This document shows, piece after piece, positions 1 to 5,608 of a stretch of DNA of 8,081 nucleotides. Within the stretch, counting starts at the first letter, position 1. The number at the start of each line of letters is the position of its first letter. The notes below the pieces were generated by a model. It saw only the letters and a program-made list of their open reading frames with translations. It was not told where the DNA came from and did no database searches. Both the position numbers and the translations under genes were made by a program. The stretch spans positions 1-8,081 of the forward strand of contig JAQVRY010000037.1 of the NCBI GenBank assembly GCA_028700795.1, read 5' to 3'. Origin of the DNA: Tissierellia bacterium. Lineage in GTDB: Bacteria; Bacillota; Clostridia; Tissierellales; Sedimentibacteraceae.

Positions 1-1
1 T

Positions 2-49
2 AAGAAAGTATTGGAGACGAAAGATTTAAAATGTCATTGCTATGAATAA
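2..49 (+). CDS. possible 3' end of an upstream gene (partial)
   Basis: From base 2 one frame reads 15 sense codons (KKVLETKDLKCHCYE) and stops at TAA 47-49; the other two plus-strand frames stop at 1-3 and 27-29. The position fits a gene end, because a dispersed hairpin repeat and then a rho-independent terminator follow within 60 bases with no new gene between. The stretch is too short to assign to a family, and an open frame of this length can arise by chance. This is a weak call resting mainly on context. Confidence 0.3.
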   Translation, partial: KKVLETKDLKCHCYE

Positions 50-56
50 CCCACAG

Positions 57-89
57 GGCGTCATTCTGAGAGCTTTAGCTCGAAGAATC
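57..89 (+). repeat. dispersed hairpin repeat, copy 1
   Basis: This 33-base palindromic element matches the reverse complement of 8021-8053 at 31 of 33 positions. It folds as an outer stem ATTCT (63-67) with AGAAT (84-88), a symmetric internal loop GA (68-69) opposite GA (82-83), and an inner stem starting at G70-C81 through A71-T80, G72-C79 and C73-G78. The two differences from the distant copy (A71 and T80 here, G and C there) pair with each other, so the fold is kept. It lies between a probable gene end and a terminator, a usual place for REP-like intergenic repeats. Elements of this TCATTCTGAG...CGAAGAATC type are, from general experience, common in bacterial genomes; their function is not established. 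Confidence 0.8.
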
Positions 90-107
90 GCATCTTGTAA
101 ATAGTCC

Positions 108-134
108 GGCACTCCTTAAAGGGGTGTCTTTTTT
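108..134 (+). terminator. rho-independent terminator of the upstream gene
   Basis: Bases 108-116 pair with 120-128 (G108-C128 inward to T116-A120, with two G-T wobbles), giving a 9-bp stem with a very small loop. A run of six T (129-134) and a further T-rich stretch follow directly. The orientation is for plus-strand transcription, so it ends a transcript entering from the left and insulates the yhaM-like gene. Confidence 0.8.
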
Positions 135-152
135 CTTTTCGACAAATTTAAG

Positions 153-181
153 TTTATTGATTTACATAAATATGATATAAT
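153..181 (+). promoter_or_regulatory. extended -10 sigma-A promoter for the yhaM-like gene
   Basis: A perfect TATAAT (176-181) is preceded by TG at 173-174, giving the extended -10 form TGnTATAAT. The -35 region is poor (TTTATT at 153-158, 17-bp spacer), as is usual for extended -10 promoters. Transcription would begin near 188, about 23 bases before the ATG. It lies downstream of the preceding terminator, so the gene is likely transcribed on its own. Confidence 0.65.
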
Positions 182-210
182 AAAGCATCGAAATTAAAGA
201 GAGGAAAATT

Positions 211-1224
211 ATGAGTCAAAGTATTGCTGATATGCTTAATGATAAATCAAGGGAACAGATGAAAAGTATGATTAAAACAAATAAAACAATTAGTGAACTA
301 AAGCCCGGAGAAAAGGCAGATGGGTTTTATTTGATTAAGAATTTTGAAGTTAAGAAAACTACCAACGGCAAACAATATATAGATATAGAGCTAGTTGACA
401 AGACCGGTGCAATAAATGCAAAGGTGTGGGATTATTCTAAAGAAACGGAAGCATTAATTGAGGAAAATCCCATTGTAAAAGTAAGAGGAGAGGTCTTGGA
501 ATGGAATGGAGCCAGGCAGCTGAAAGTTAATAAAATAAGAGAGAAGAAACTTGAAGACAATGTGCATATTGAAGAATTAATACCTGCTGCTCCAATTGAC
601 CTGAGCGAAATGCTTGATGCGGTGAAATCCTATATAGGAAAAATAAAGGATAATGAAATTAGAACCTTAACAGATAATATCCTTAAGAAATATGAAGATA
701 AATTATATTATTACCCTGCAGCAAAAAGAAATCATCATTCATACATGGGAGGACTTTTGTATCATAATCTTCGAATGCTTCAGTCCGGTGAGAAGCTTTG
801 CGAGGTATATGATTTTCTTAATACAGACTATGTGTATGCAGGCATAATTCTTCATGACATGTGCAAGATATTGGAAATGGATTCTGATGAATACGGAATA
901 GTTTCTGATTACAGCATGGAAGGCAAACTATTGGGACACATAATTCAAGGCATAAAAGAAATTGAATCTGAAGGTGAAAAGATAGGTATAGACAGAGAAA
1001 AAAGCGTTATTTTGCAGCACATGGTTTTATCACATCACTATGAGCCCGAGTTTGGCAGTCCTAAAAAACCTATGACACCCGAAGCAGAGCTTTTGCATTT
1101 CTTGGATATAATGGATGCAAGAATGTTTGATTTTGAACATTCTCTTGAAATAATCGAGCCGGGACAATTTACTGATAAAATATGGCTTTTGGATAACAGA
1201 AACCTTTATAAGAAAAAAGAATAA
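211..1224 (+). CDS. yhaM: YhaM-type 3'-5' exoribonuclease (OB fold + HD domain)
   Basis: This 337-residue cytoplasmic protein is slightly longer than Bacillus subtilis YhaM (about 314). Family members are metal-dependent 3'-5' exonucleases that trim short single-stranded RNA (and DNA) ends. An N-terminal helix is followed by an OB-fold nucleic-acid-binding domain at about residues 35-115 (GAINAKVWDYS, then VKVRGEVLEWNGARQLKV). An HD phosphohydrolase domain at about 165-320 carries the expected metal ligands: H175/H176, H185, the HD pair H215-D216 in LHDMCK, H243, H270, and LSHHYEPEFGSP (H275/H276) with a later HFLDIMDA. No key residue appears missing. The ATG has AGAGG at 200-204 with 6-base spacing. 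The gene is monocistronic, with its own promoter and terminator. Family assignment is confident; cellular RNA targets cannot be read from sequence. Confidence 0.93.
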   Translation: MSQSIADMLNDKSREQMKSMIKTNKTISELKPGEKADGFYLIKNFEVKKTTNGKQYIDIELVDKTGAINAKVWDYSKETEALIEENPIVKVRGEVLEWNGARQLKVNKIREKKLEDNVHIEELIPAAPIDLSEMLDAVKSYIGKIKDNEIRTLTDNILKKYEDKLYYYPAAKRNHHSYMGGLLYHNLRMLQSGEKLCEVYDFLNTDYVYAGIILHDMCKILEMDSDEYGIVSDYSMEGKLLGHIIQGIKEIESEGEKIGIDREKSVILQHMVLSHHYEPEFGSPKKPMTPEAELLHFLDIMDARMFDFEHSLEIIEPGQFTDKIWLLDNRNLYKKKE

Positions 1225-1228
1225 TAAT

Positions 1229-1262
1229 AATGTCCCCGTATTAGCGGGGACATTCCTTTTTA
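1229..1262. terminator. bidirectional terminator shared by two convergent genes
   Basis: AATGTCCCCG (1229-1238) pairs perfectly with 1245-1254 (10 bp) around a 6-base loop. On the plus strand it is followed by CCTTTTT, a good terminator for the yhaM-like gene, five bases after its stop. On the minus strand the stem comes five bases after the TAA stop of the opposing gene (1262-1260) and is followed by ATTATTATTCTTTTTT, a weaker but usable U-rich tract. One hairpin therefore probably ends both transcripts. Confidence 0.88.
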
Positions 1263-1940
1263 TCTCCTTCTTTGTCTGATGCGAATTGGTTTTTGAACAT
1301 ATTTTTCACTTCTTATGTTTTTTTCTGCTGAAGGGGGCGTGTTAATATGTTTATTATCAATTTTATCATTTTTCTTGTAGTCAAATTGAGCGCTCTTAAA
1401 TACTTCATCTTCATATAGTTCATTGGACTCTTCGGGTTTATTTGAAGAAGACATTACATTGTTTATCATTGGCTTAAATGTTTCTATTAAACTGCTTAAA
1501 TCAGTATTATCCTTATTGCCATCTGAAAATGATGAAAGCATTTCATTTAAGCTGCTGTTATTGCCGTTGGTTAAAGAAGAAAGTATTTCGTTTAAACCGC
1601 CGTTTTTAGCCATATTCATTGCTAAGGCACCCATTATTTTATCCATATTTCCGGCTAAAAGGGGTTTTGCCATTAGTTTTGCAATAGGAATGTTACCGTT
1701 TTTCAATAATGCTGTTACTTTATCTGCCGGTGTTTTGGCGTCTATAGCTTGGATTGACCTAAAGTTCTGAGCCTTGCTGATAAATGAGTACATGCCGAGC
1801 AATGTGCTTGCTTTTTCCACTGCCGGCAGATATGTATTTACCTTTGATATTGTTTGTGGTGAAGTAAGGGGAGCAAAGGTTCGAACCATGCCTATTATGT
1901 TTTCCATTTTAGCCGGATCCTGCAGTATTCCTGAAGCCAT
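1260..1940 (-). CDS. hypothetical protein, unrecognised; true start probably upstream
   Basis: From the first ATG this is 226 residues. I do not recognise the family. The N-terminal two thirds are helix-rich and moderately hydrophobic without a clear membrane segment. Around residues 116-142 a 12-residue unit is duplicated (LNEILSSLTNGN and LNEMLSSFSDGN). The rest is Asn/Ser/Glu-rich and probably disordered, ending in a basic tail (RIRQRRR). The start is doubtful: the frame stays open for 38 codons above this ATG to a TAA at 2057-2055, with no ATG, GTG or TTG. The ATG has only a weak GGGA upstream, while a strong AAGGTGA lies at 2053-2047 before an in-frame ATT at 2042, which would give 260 residues. 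The gene converges with the yhaM-like gene and diverges from the small gene at 2183. It is probably a real gene because of its length, codon use, terminator and ribosome binding site; function is unknown. Confidence 0.75.
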   Translation of the reverse strand: MASGILQDPAKMENIIGMVRTFAPLTSPQTISKVNTYLPAVEKASTLLGMYSFISKAQNFRSIQAIDAKTPADKVTALLKNGNIPIAKLMAKPLLAGNMDKIMGALAMNMAKNGGLNEILSSLTNGNNSSLNEMLSSFSDGNKDNTDLSSLIETFKPMINNVMSSSNKPEESNELYEDEVFKSAQFDYKKNDKIDNKHINTPPSAEKNIRSEKYVQKPIRIRQRRR

Positions 1941-2042
1941 CGTTTTAGTTGTTCCCGAAAGCTTAGAAACAACGCCGCTGAATTGATTGCTTTCGAAAAT
2001 ATATTTTGCTGCTAAAATATATAATAATATTTGAACCGAAAT
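1941..2042 (-). other. probable N-terminal extension of the 1260-1940 gene from an ATT start
   Basis: These 34 in-frame codons (ATT at 2042-2040, then SVQILLYILAAKYIF...) contain no stop despite the high AT content. They encode a hydrophobic helix followed by a Ser/Gly-rich stretch that runs smoothly into the annotated protein. The only strong Shine-Dalgarno in the region sits 5 bases above this ATT. AUU is an uncommon but genuine bacterial start (infC is the classic case). A base-call error in an ATG would look the same. Confidence 0.5.
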
Positions 2043-2046
2043 AATA

Positions 2047-2054
2047 TCACCTTC
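2047..2054 (-). promoter_or_regulatory. ribosome binding site that argues for the upstream ATT start
   Basis: Read on the minus strand the sequence is GAAGGTGA, a close match to the anti-Shine-Dalgarno. It lies 4-5 bases before the in-frame ATT at 2042 and over 100 bases above the first ATG, so it cannot serve that ATG. The GTG inside it opens a different frame that stops after about a dozen codons. Confidence 0.6.
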
Positions 2055-2084
2055 TTATAAATATCTCCATATATCATATTCCGA

Positions 2085-2159
2085 TTGGATGATTATGTTA
2101 CATAGCTAATATAATTGTATAAACACTAAATTGTAATTAAATGACACTGTCGGCATATT
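2085..2159. promoter_or_regulatory. divergent promoter region between two unrecognised genes
   Basis: Plus strand: a perfect TATAAT at 2110-2115 has TTGGAT (2085-2090) upstream, but with a long 19-bp spacer. A second option is TTGTAA (2131-2136), 17 bp, then CATATT (2154-2159). Minus strand: TATATT (2113-2108) with TTACAA (2136-2131) 17 bp upstream. The plus and minus -10 elements overlap, so they could form a single bidirectional promoter. All -35 elements are poor, and the individual assignments are tentative. Confidence 0.35.
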
Positions 2160-2182
2160 ATTAACATATAGGAGGTAGATGA

Positions 2183-2491
2183 ATGTCAAATATATTTAGG
2201 AGTGATAATGAAATTAACAAAATCAAGGAAAGCAAAGAATTTAAGGATGCTGCAACAAAAGCAAATGATTTTGTAAATAATAAGCAATTCCAAGAATTTA
2301 AAGATAAGTATGAAGGGAAATCAGAAGAAGAAATTTTGAAGGATGCAAAAAATATGAGCAAAAAATTAAAACAGCAATATGGCGAACAAGAATATAACAA
2401 AAAAATTGAAGATTTAAAAAATTTTGAAAAATTCCTGACACCCGAGCAAAGAAGAAAAATGAGGAAGTTTTTAGAAAATCTTGATGATTAG
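2183..2491 (+). CDS. small charged helical protein, unrecognised
   Basis: This 102-residue protein is very rich in Lys, Glu, Asp, Asn and Gln, with no signal peptide, membrane segment or cysteine. It is almost certainly all-helical, possibly with coiled-coil segments. A recognisable piece is the C-terminal LTPEQRRKMRKFLENL, a short helix-turn-helix-like end of the kind seen in many small clostridial proteins; I cannot attach a function to it. The start is clear: GGAGG at 2171-2175 with 7-base spacing to ATG. It is transcribed divergently from the unknown gene at 1260-1940, with about 140 bases between the probable starts, which hints at shared regulation. A hairpin overlaps its stop codon. 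Gene call confident; role unknown. Confidence 0.85.
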   Translation: MSNIFRSDNEINKIKESKEFKDAATKANDFVNNKQFQEFKDKYEGKSEEEILKDAKNMSKKLKQQYGEQEYNKKIEDLKNFEKFLTPEQRRKMRKFLENLDD

Positions 2492-2510
2492 GGAGCAAAA
2501 GCTCCCCTAA
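2488..2510 (+). terminator. hairpin overlapping the stop of the small gene, possible weak terminator
   Basis: GGGAGC (2491-2496) pairs with GCTCCC (2501-2506) around AAAA. After one bulged C (2507), TTA (2488-2490) pairs with TAA (2508-2510). The stem includes the TAG stop (2489-2491). No T-run follows, so it may protect the 3' end or terminate inefficiently. The strong promoter for the next operon lies 90 bases on. Confidence 0.45.
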
Positions 2511-2530
2511 GCATCAAAAATTTGGCAAAG

Positions 2531-2549
2531 TGTACGCATATCGCATACA
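2531..2549. promoter_or_regulatory. imperfect palindrome, possible distal operator
   Basis: The half-sites TGTAcGC (2531-2537) and GCaTACA (2543-2549) form an inverted repeat with one mismatch around a 5-base centre. The same stretch holds a tandem CGCATA (2535-2540 and 2542-2547). It lies about 38 bp (centre to centre) above the perfect palindrome at 2574-2583. Regulator binding is inference from position and symmetry only. Confidence 0.35.
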
Positions 2550-2570
2550 AAATAGATATTTAGCAAATAA

Positions 2571-2586
2571 AACACGTATACGTTTT
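2571..2586. promoter_or_regulatory. palindromic operator candidate upstream of the importer promoter
   Basis: ACGTATACGT (2574-2583) is a perfect 10-bp palindrome, extended by AA (2571-2572) and TT (2585-2586) after one mismatch. Its centre is about 53 bp above the predicted transcription start, just upstream of the -35, a typical activator position. The GT-N2-AC core resembles GntR-type sites. The centre is TA, not the CG of LacI/CcpA sites. No regulator gene lies in the window. Confidence 0.45.
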
Positions 2587-2596
2587 CAAAAATAGT

Positions 2597-2625
2597 TTGA
2601 CACAAGAAGTTTATTCAACTATAAT
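2597..2625 (+). promoter_or_regulatory. consensus sigma-A promoter of the ABC importer operon
   Basis: TTGACA (2597-2602) and TATAAT (2620-2625) both match consensus exactly, with an ideal 17-bp spacer. Transcription should start near 2631-2632, about 37 bases before the lipoprotein ATG. A/T-rich tracts at 2581-2596 could act as an UP element. Such a strong promoter suggests high expression, or repression/activation through the palindromes above it. Confidence 0.92.
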
Positions 2626-2630
2626 AAGAA

Positions 2631-2647
2631 TACATATTTTTTATGTG
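2631..2647 (+). promoter_or_regulatory. small hairpin at the predicted 5' end of the operon mRNA
   Basis: ACATA (2632-2636) pairs with TATGT (2642-2646) around five T, with a T-G wobble outside (2631-2647). It would sit at the extreme 5' end of the transcript, where stem-loops often protect mRNA from 5' decay, and it ends before the AGGAGGG ribosome site (2655-2661). It is a short AT-rich stem, so this is tentative. Confidence 0.3.
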
Positions 2648-2668
2648 TAAAATTAGGAGGGACAAGTA

Positions 2669-3892
2669 ATGAAAAGATTTATAAGTTTATTGCTGGCTTT
2701 AGTGATGGTTTTATCGTTAGCAGCTTGTGCACAACCGACACAAACTCCACCGCCGGCAGAAGAAAAACCAGCAGAGGAAAAACCTGCAGAGGAAAAACCT
2801 GCAGAAGAAAAACCTGCAGAAGAAGCATTTGAAGGCGTTATAGCCATAGTTACAAACACTCTTTCTCAAAATGAAGAAGAATATCGTTCAGCTGAGATGA
2901 TGGTTCAGAGATACGGCGAAGACAAAATCATGCACGTATTATGGCCGGATAACTTCATGACTGAACAAGAGCAGATGATTTCTACAATTGCAAAGATAGG
3001 CTCAAATCCTGATGTTAAGGGATTGGTTATCAATCAAGCTGTTCCCGGAACAAACGCAGCTGTAGATAAGCTTTTGGAAACTCGTGACGACATATTTATT
3101 TCTTATTGTACACCACAGGAAAATCCACCTGACGTTGCTGAAAGAGCAGACTTAATACTTAATCCTGATGAATTGAAGATGGGAGATAATATTCCTGTAC
3201 AAGCAAAGAAATTAGGAGCAGAAACATTAGTACACTATTCATTCCCAAGACATATGTCAATAGTAATGCTTGCTGCAAGACGTCAGCTAATGATTGATAA
3301 ATGTGAAGAAATCGGACTTGAATTTTATGATGCTACAGCACCGGACCCCACAAGTGATGTTGGAGTTCCCGGAGCACAACAATTTATACTTGAAGATGTT
3401 CCGAAGTTAGTTGAAAGATTCGGAAAAGATACAGCATTCTTCTCAACAAACTGTGCAATGCAGACACCGCTTATCAAAGCTACAGTGGATGAAGGAGCAA
3501 TATATCCGCAGCCATGCTGCCCATCACCATACCACGGATATCCATCTGCATTAGGTATTGAATCTACAGGTTATTCTGTTGATGCTATGGCAAATGTAAT
3601 AAGCGAAACTGCTAAAGCATTAAAGGAAAAAGGAGTTCTCGGAAGATTCTCAACATGGCCGGTACCTGTTGCTATGATGAATACAGTTGCTTCTACAGAA
3701 TATATTATCGAATGGATTAACGGTAATGTTGGCGATGAACTTGACGTAGATGTTCTTGAAGATAAAATGTCTGAATATGCAGAACTTACAGTTACTTCAA
3801 GCCCATACACAGAAGAAGGATTAGAAATTCCACATTTTAGATTGGTTATAATGGACTTCTTAACTTACGGAGAAGAACATATCCTTGATTAA
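2669..3892 (+). CDS. DUF3798-family substrate-binding lipoprotein of an ABC importer
   Basis: This 407-residue protein should be anchored on the outer face of the membrane and deliver a ligand to the transporter encoded downstream. Residues 1-20 are a lipoprotein signal peptide: MKR, a hydrophobic core, then lipobox LAAC with Cys20 as the lipidated residue. A linker of four AEEKP units plus AEE (30-52) follows. The rest (from about 54) matches my recollection of the DUF3798 family: GVIAIVTNTLSQNEEEY at the start, then PDVKGLVINQAVPGTN, SFPRHMSIVMLAARR and CCPSPYHGYPSALG. These proteins have a type I periplasmic-binding-protein-like fold; their ligand is not established. The start is firm: AGGAGGG with 7-base spacing. 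It is the first gene of the operon behind a consensus promoter and is followed by a strong hairpin, as usual for binding proteins made in excess. A sugar or nucleoside-like ligand is only a guess from its partners. Confidence 0.9.
   Translation: MKRFISLLLALVMVLSLAACAQPTQTPPPAEEKPAEEKPAEEKPAEEKPAEEAFEGVIAIVTNTLSQNEEEYRSAEMMVQRYGEDKIMHVLWPDNFMTEQEQMISTIAKIGSNPDVKGLVINQAVPGTNAAVDKLLETRDDIFISYCTPQENPPDVAERADLILNPDELKMGDNIPVQAKKLGAETLVHYSFPRHMSIVMLAARRQLMIDKCEEIGLEFYDATAPDPTSDVGVPGAQQFILEDVPKLVERFGKDTAFFSTNCAMQTPLIKATVDEGAIYPQPCCPSPYHGYPSALGIESTGYSVDAMANVISETAKALKEKGVLGRFSTWPVPVAMMNTVASTEYIIEWINGNVGDELDVDVLEDKMSEYAELTVTSSPYTEEGLEIPHFRLVIMDFLTYGEEHILD
2756..2824 (+). repeat. 15-bp in-frame tandem repeat encoding the lipoprotein linker
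   Basis: Four 15-bp units (GCAGARGAAAAACCW) and a partial fifth encode AEEKP x4 plus AEE, directly after the signal peptide. Units differ only at third codon positions (GAA/GAG, CCA/CCT). The repeat keeps frame, so copy-number change alters only linker length, that is, the distance of the binding domain from the membrane. Confidence 0.9.
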
Positions 3893-3930
3893 TTATAAAT
3901 CAGCAACAATAATTAAATAATTAAAACACT

Positions 3931-3977
3931 AAGGAATGTTTCAGAATTTCTTATTAGGAACTTCTGATTCATTCCTT
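3931..3977 (+). promoter_or_regulatory. intercistronic hairpin between binding protein and ATPase genes
   Basis: AAGGAATG (3931-3938) pairs perfectly with 3970-3977. After a TT/TT internal loop, TCAGAA (3941-3946) pairs with TTCTGA (3962-3967), and TTC (3948-3950) with GAA (3958-3960). Only three T end the right arm and run into GC, so full termination is unlikely. It more likely blocks 3' exonucleases and/or reduces read-through, raising lipoprotein over transporter subunits. No promoter-like pair is evident between it and the next gene. Confidence 0.7.
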
Positions 3978-4012
3978 TGCTAATTAGTAATGTCATTCAA
4001 CAGGAGGTAGAA

Positions 4013-5608
4013 ATGAGCGATAACCTTCTAAGCTTAAAACATGTTTCAAAAGAATATTCCGGAAACAAAGTATTGAAGGATATAAATATTGAGCTGAAAA
4101 AAGGTGAAATTCATGCACTGATAGGTGAAAACGGGGCAGGAAAATCCACATTGATGAATATTCTCTTTGGAATGTCGGTAATTCATACAACCGGCGGATA
4201 TGAAGGAACCATAGAAATAGAAGGCAAAGAGACACATATTAAAAGTCCTCATGATGCCATGGATTATGGAATAGGTATGGTACATCAGGAGTTTATGCTT
4301 ATTCCCGGGTTTTCCATTATGGAGAATGTTAAGTTGAACAGAGAAATTACAAAGCCCAACTTAGTAAGCCCTATATTTGGTAAACGTCTGGAAACATTAA
4401 ATATAGAACAAATGAATGAGGACACAAGGAAAGCATTAGACTTATTAGACATGGATATAGAAGAATACGTACAGGTGGCAGGTCTTCCGGTAGGTCATAT
4501 GCAGTTTATTGAAATTGCAAGGGAAATTGATAAAACAGGAATAAAAATCCTGGTTTTTGATGAGCCTACAGCAGTTTTAGCTGAATCAGAAGCGGCCAAT
4601 CTGTTGAAAGCAATGAAAAAGCTTGCGCAGAAAGGAATCGGTATTTTATTTATAAGTCATAGACTTGATGAAATTATCGATGTAGCTGATGTGGTTACCG
4701 TTTTACGAGATGGAGAGCATGTAGCTACAAAAAAAGTAAAAGATACCAATAAATATGAAATAGCGCAGCTGATGGTGGGAAGAAGCATCACCATAGACAG
4801 AGAAGAAGGTACGAATAGAAATATTGTTGATGAAACAATATTAGACATAGAAAACTTATTTGTTGCAATGCCCGGTGAAAGAGTAAAGGGTGTTGATATT
4901 AAAGTTAAAAAAGGTGAAATAGTAGGTATAGGCGGACTTGCAGGCCAAGGGAAATTAGGTATTGCCAACGGCATAATGGGAATTTTCCCTGCAAAAGGAG
5001 AGGTTAAATTCAAGGGTAAAAAATCAGCTTTGAATGACCCGAAATCTGCAATTAAATCAGGTCTTGCCTTTGTCAGTGAAGATAGAAAAGGCGTTGGTCT
5101 CTTATTGGATGAATCAATAGAATCAAATATTGCATTTTCAGCCATGCAGATTTACAATGAATTTTTAGTAAATGCAGGTCCTGTTAAATTGAAGGATTCG
5201 AAAAAAATCAGAGAACATGCCAATAAAATGATAAAAGAATTGGATATAAGATGCACCTCCTCCATGCAAAGAGTAGGAAGTTTAAGCGGCGGAAACCAGC
5301 AAAAGGTATGTGTTGCAAGAGCATTGACATTGGCTCCTGAGCTTCTTTTGGTTTCTGAGCCTACAAGAGGAATTGATATTGGAGCCAAAAAATTAGTGCT
5401 TGACTTATTGAAGCAATTAAATAATGAAGGTATGACCATAATAATGACTTCTTCGGAGTTAGCTGAGCTGAGAAGTATATGTGACAGAATTTTAATAATT
5501 TGTGAAGGTAAGGTTGAAGGAGTACTTCCTCCTGATGCACCGGATGCTGAATTTGGTTTGATGATGTCAGGCAGCGGAAATGGAAATATGGAAGGGAGGG
5601 AAGCATAA
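4013..5608 (+). CDS. ABC importer ATPase, double-domain RbsA/MglA type
   Basis: This 531-residue cytoplasmic protein holds two fused nucleotide-binding domains that power the two permeases encoded next. Domain 1 (about 5-255): Walker A GENGAGKST (38-46), Q-loop Q92, a divergent signature LPVGHMQ (158-164), Walker B ILVFDEP (D183, E184) and H-loop H216. Domain 2 (about 275-515): weak Walker A GLAGQGKLG (308-316, Ser/Thr replaced by Leu), standard signature LSGGNQQ (424-430), Walker B LLLVSEP with Asp replaced by Ser448 but E449 kept, and Ser in place of the switch His. One composite ATP site thus looks intact and the other degenerate. The start is the ATG at 4013 with AGGAGG 5 bases before; a TTG at 3977 in the same frame lies inside the preceding hairpin and lacks a ribosome site. 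Its stop overlaps the next start (TAATG). Family certain; substrate unknown. Confidence 0.93.
   Translation: MSDNLLSLKHVSKEYSGNKVLKDINIELKKGEIHALIGENGAGKSTLMNILFGMSVIHTTGGYEGTIEIEGKETHIKSPHDAMDYGIGMVHQEFMLIPGFSIMENVKLNREITKPNLVSPIFGKRLETLNIEQMNEDTRKALDLLDMDIEEYVQVAGLPVGHMQFIEIAREIDKTGIKILVFDEPTAVLAESEAANLLKAMKKLAQKGIGILFISHRLDEIIDVADVVTVLRDGEHVATKKVKDTNKYEIAQLMVGRSITIDREEGTNRNIVDETILDIENLFVAMPGERVKGVDIKVKKGEIVGIGGLAGQGKLGIANGIMGIFPAKGEVKFKGKKSALNDPKSAIKSGLAFVSEDRKGVGLLLDESIESNIAFSAMQIYNEFLVNAGPVKLKDSKKIREHANKMIKELDIRCTSSMQRVGSLSGGNQQKVCVARALTLAPELLLVSEPTRGIDIGAKKLVLDLLKQLNNEGMTIIMTSSELAELRSICDRILIICEGKVEGVLPPDAPDAEFGLMMSGSGNGNMEGREA

Noticed and set aside
1423..1986. Two plus-strand open frames antisense to the unknown gene (1423-1770, 1774-1986)
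   Set aside because: The minus-strand gene has the shared terminator, ribosome site and plausible composition. These frames read as low-quality hydrophobic shadows.
2571..2586. CcpA cre site
   Set aside because: The palindrome is centred on TA and lacks the central CG and TGNAA half-site of cre elements.
2626..2668. Riboswitch or T-box leader for the importer operon
   Set aside because: The predicted leader is only about 37 bases, too short for known aptamers, and shows only one small stem.
2653..2859. Minus-strand frame with repeated Ser-Ala-Gly-Phe units
   Set aside because: It is the antisense reading of the AEEKP repeat in the lipoprotein gene; the repetition comes from that repeat.
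3977..4012. TTG start extending the ATPase by 12 residues
   Set aside because: It lies in the right arm of the intercistronic hairpin without a ribosome site, whereas the ATG at 4013 has AGGAGG at correct spacing and gives the usual family N-terminus.
4657..5145. Minus-strand open frame of 162 codons
   Set aside because: It is antisense to the ATPase, which has clear motifs here, and I see no independent support for it.
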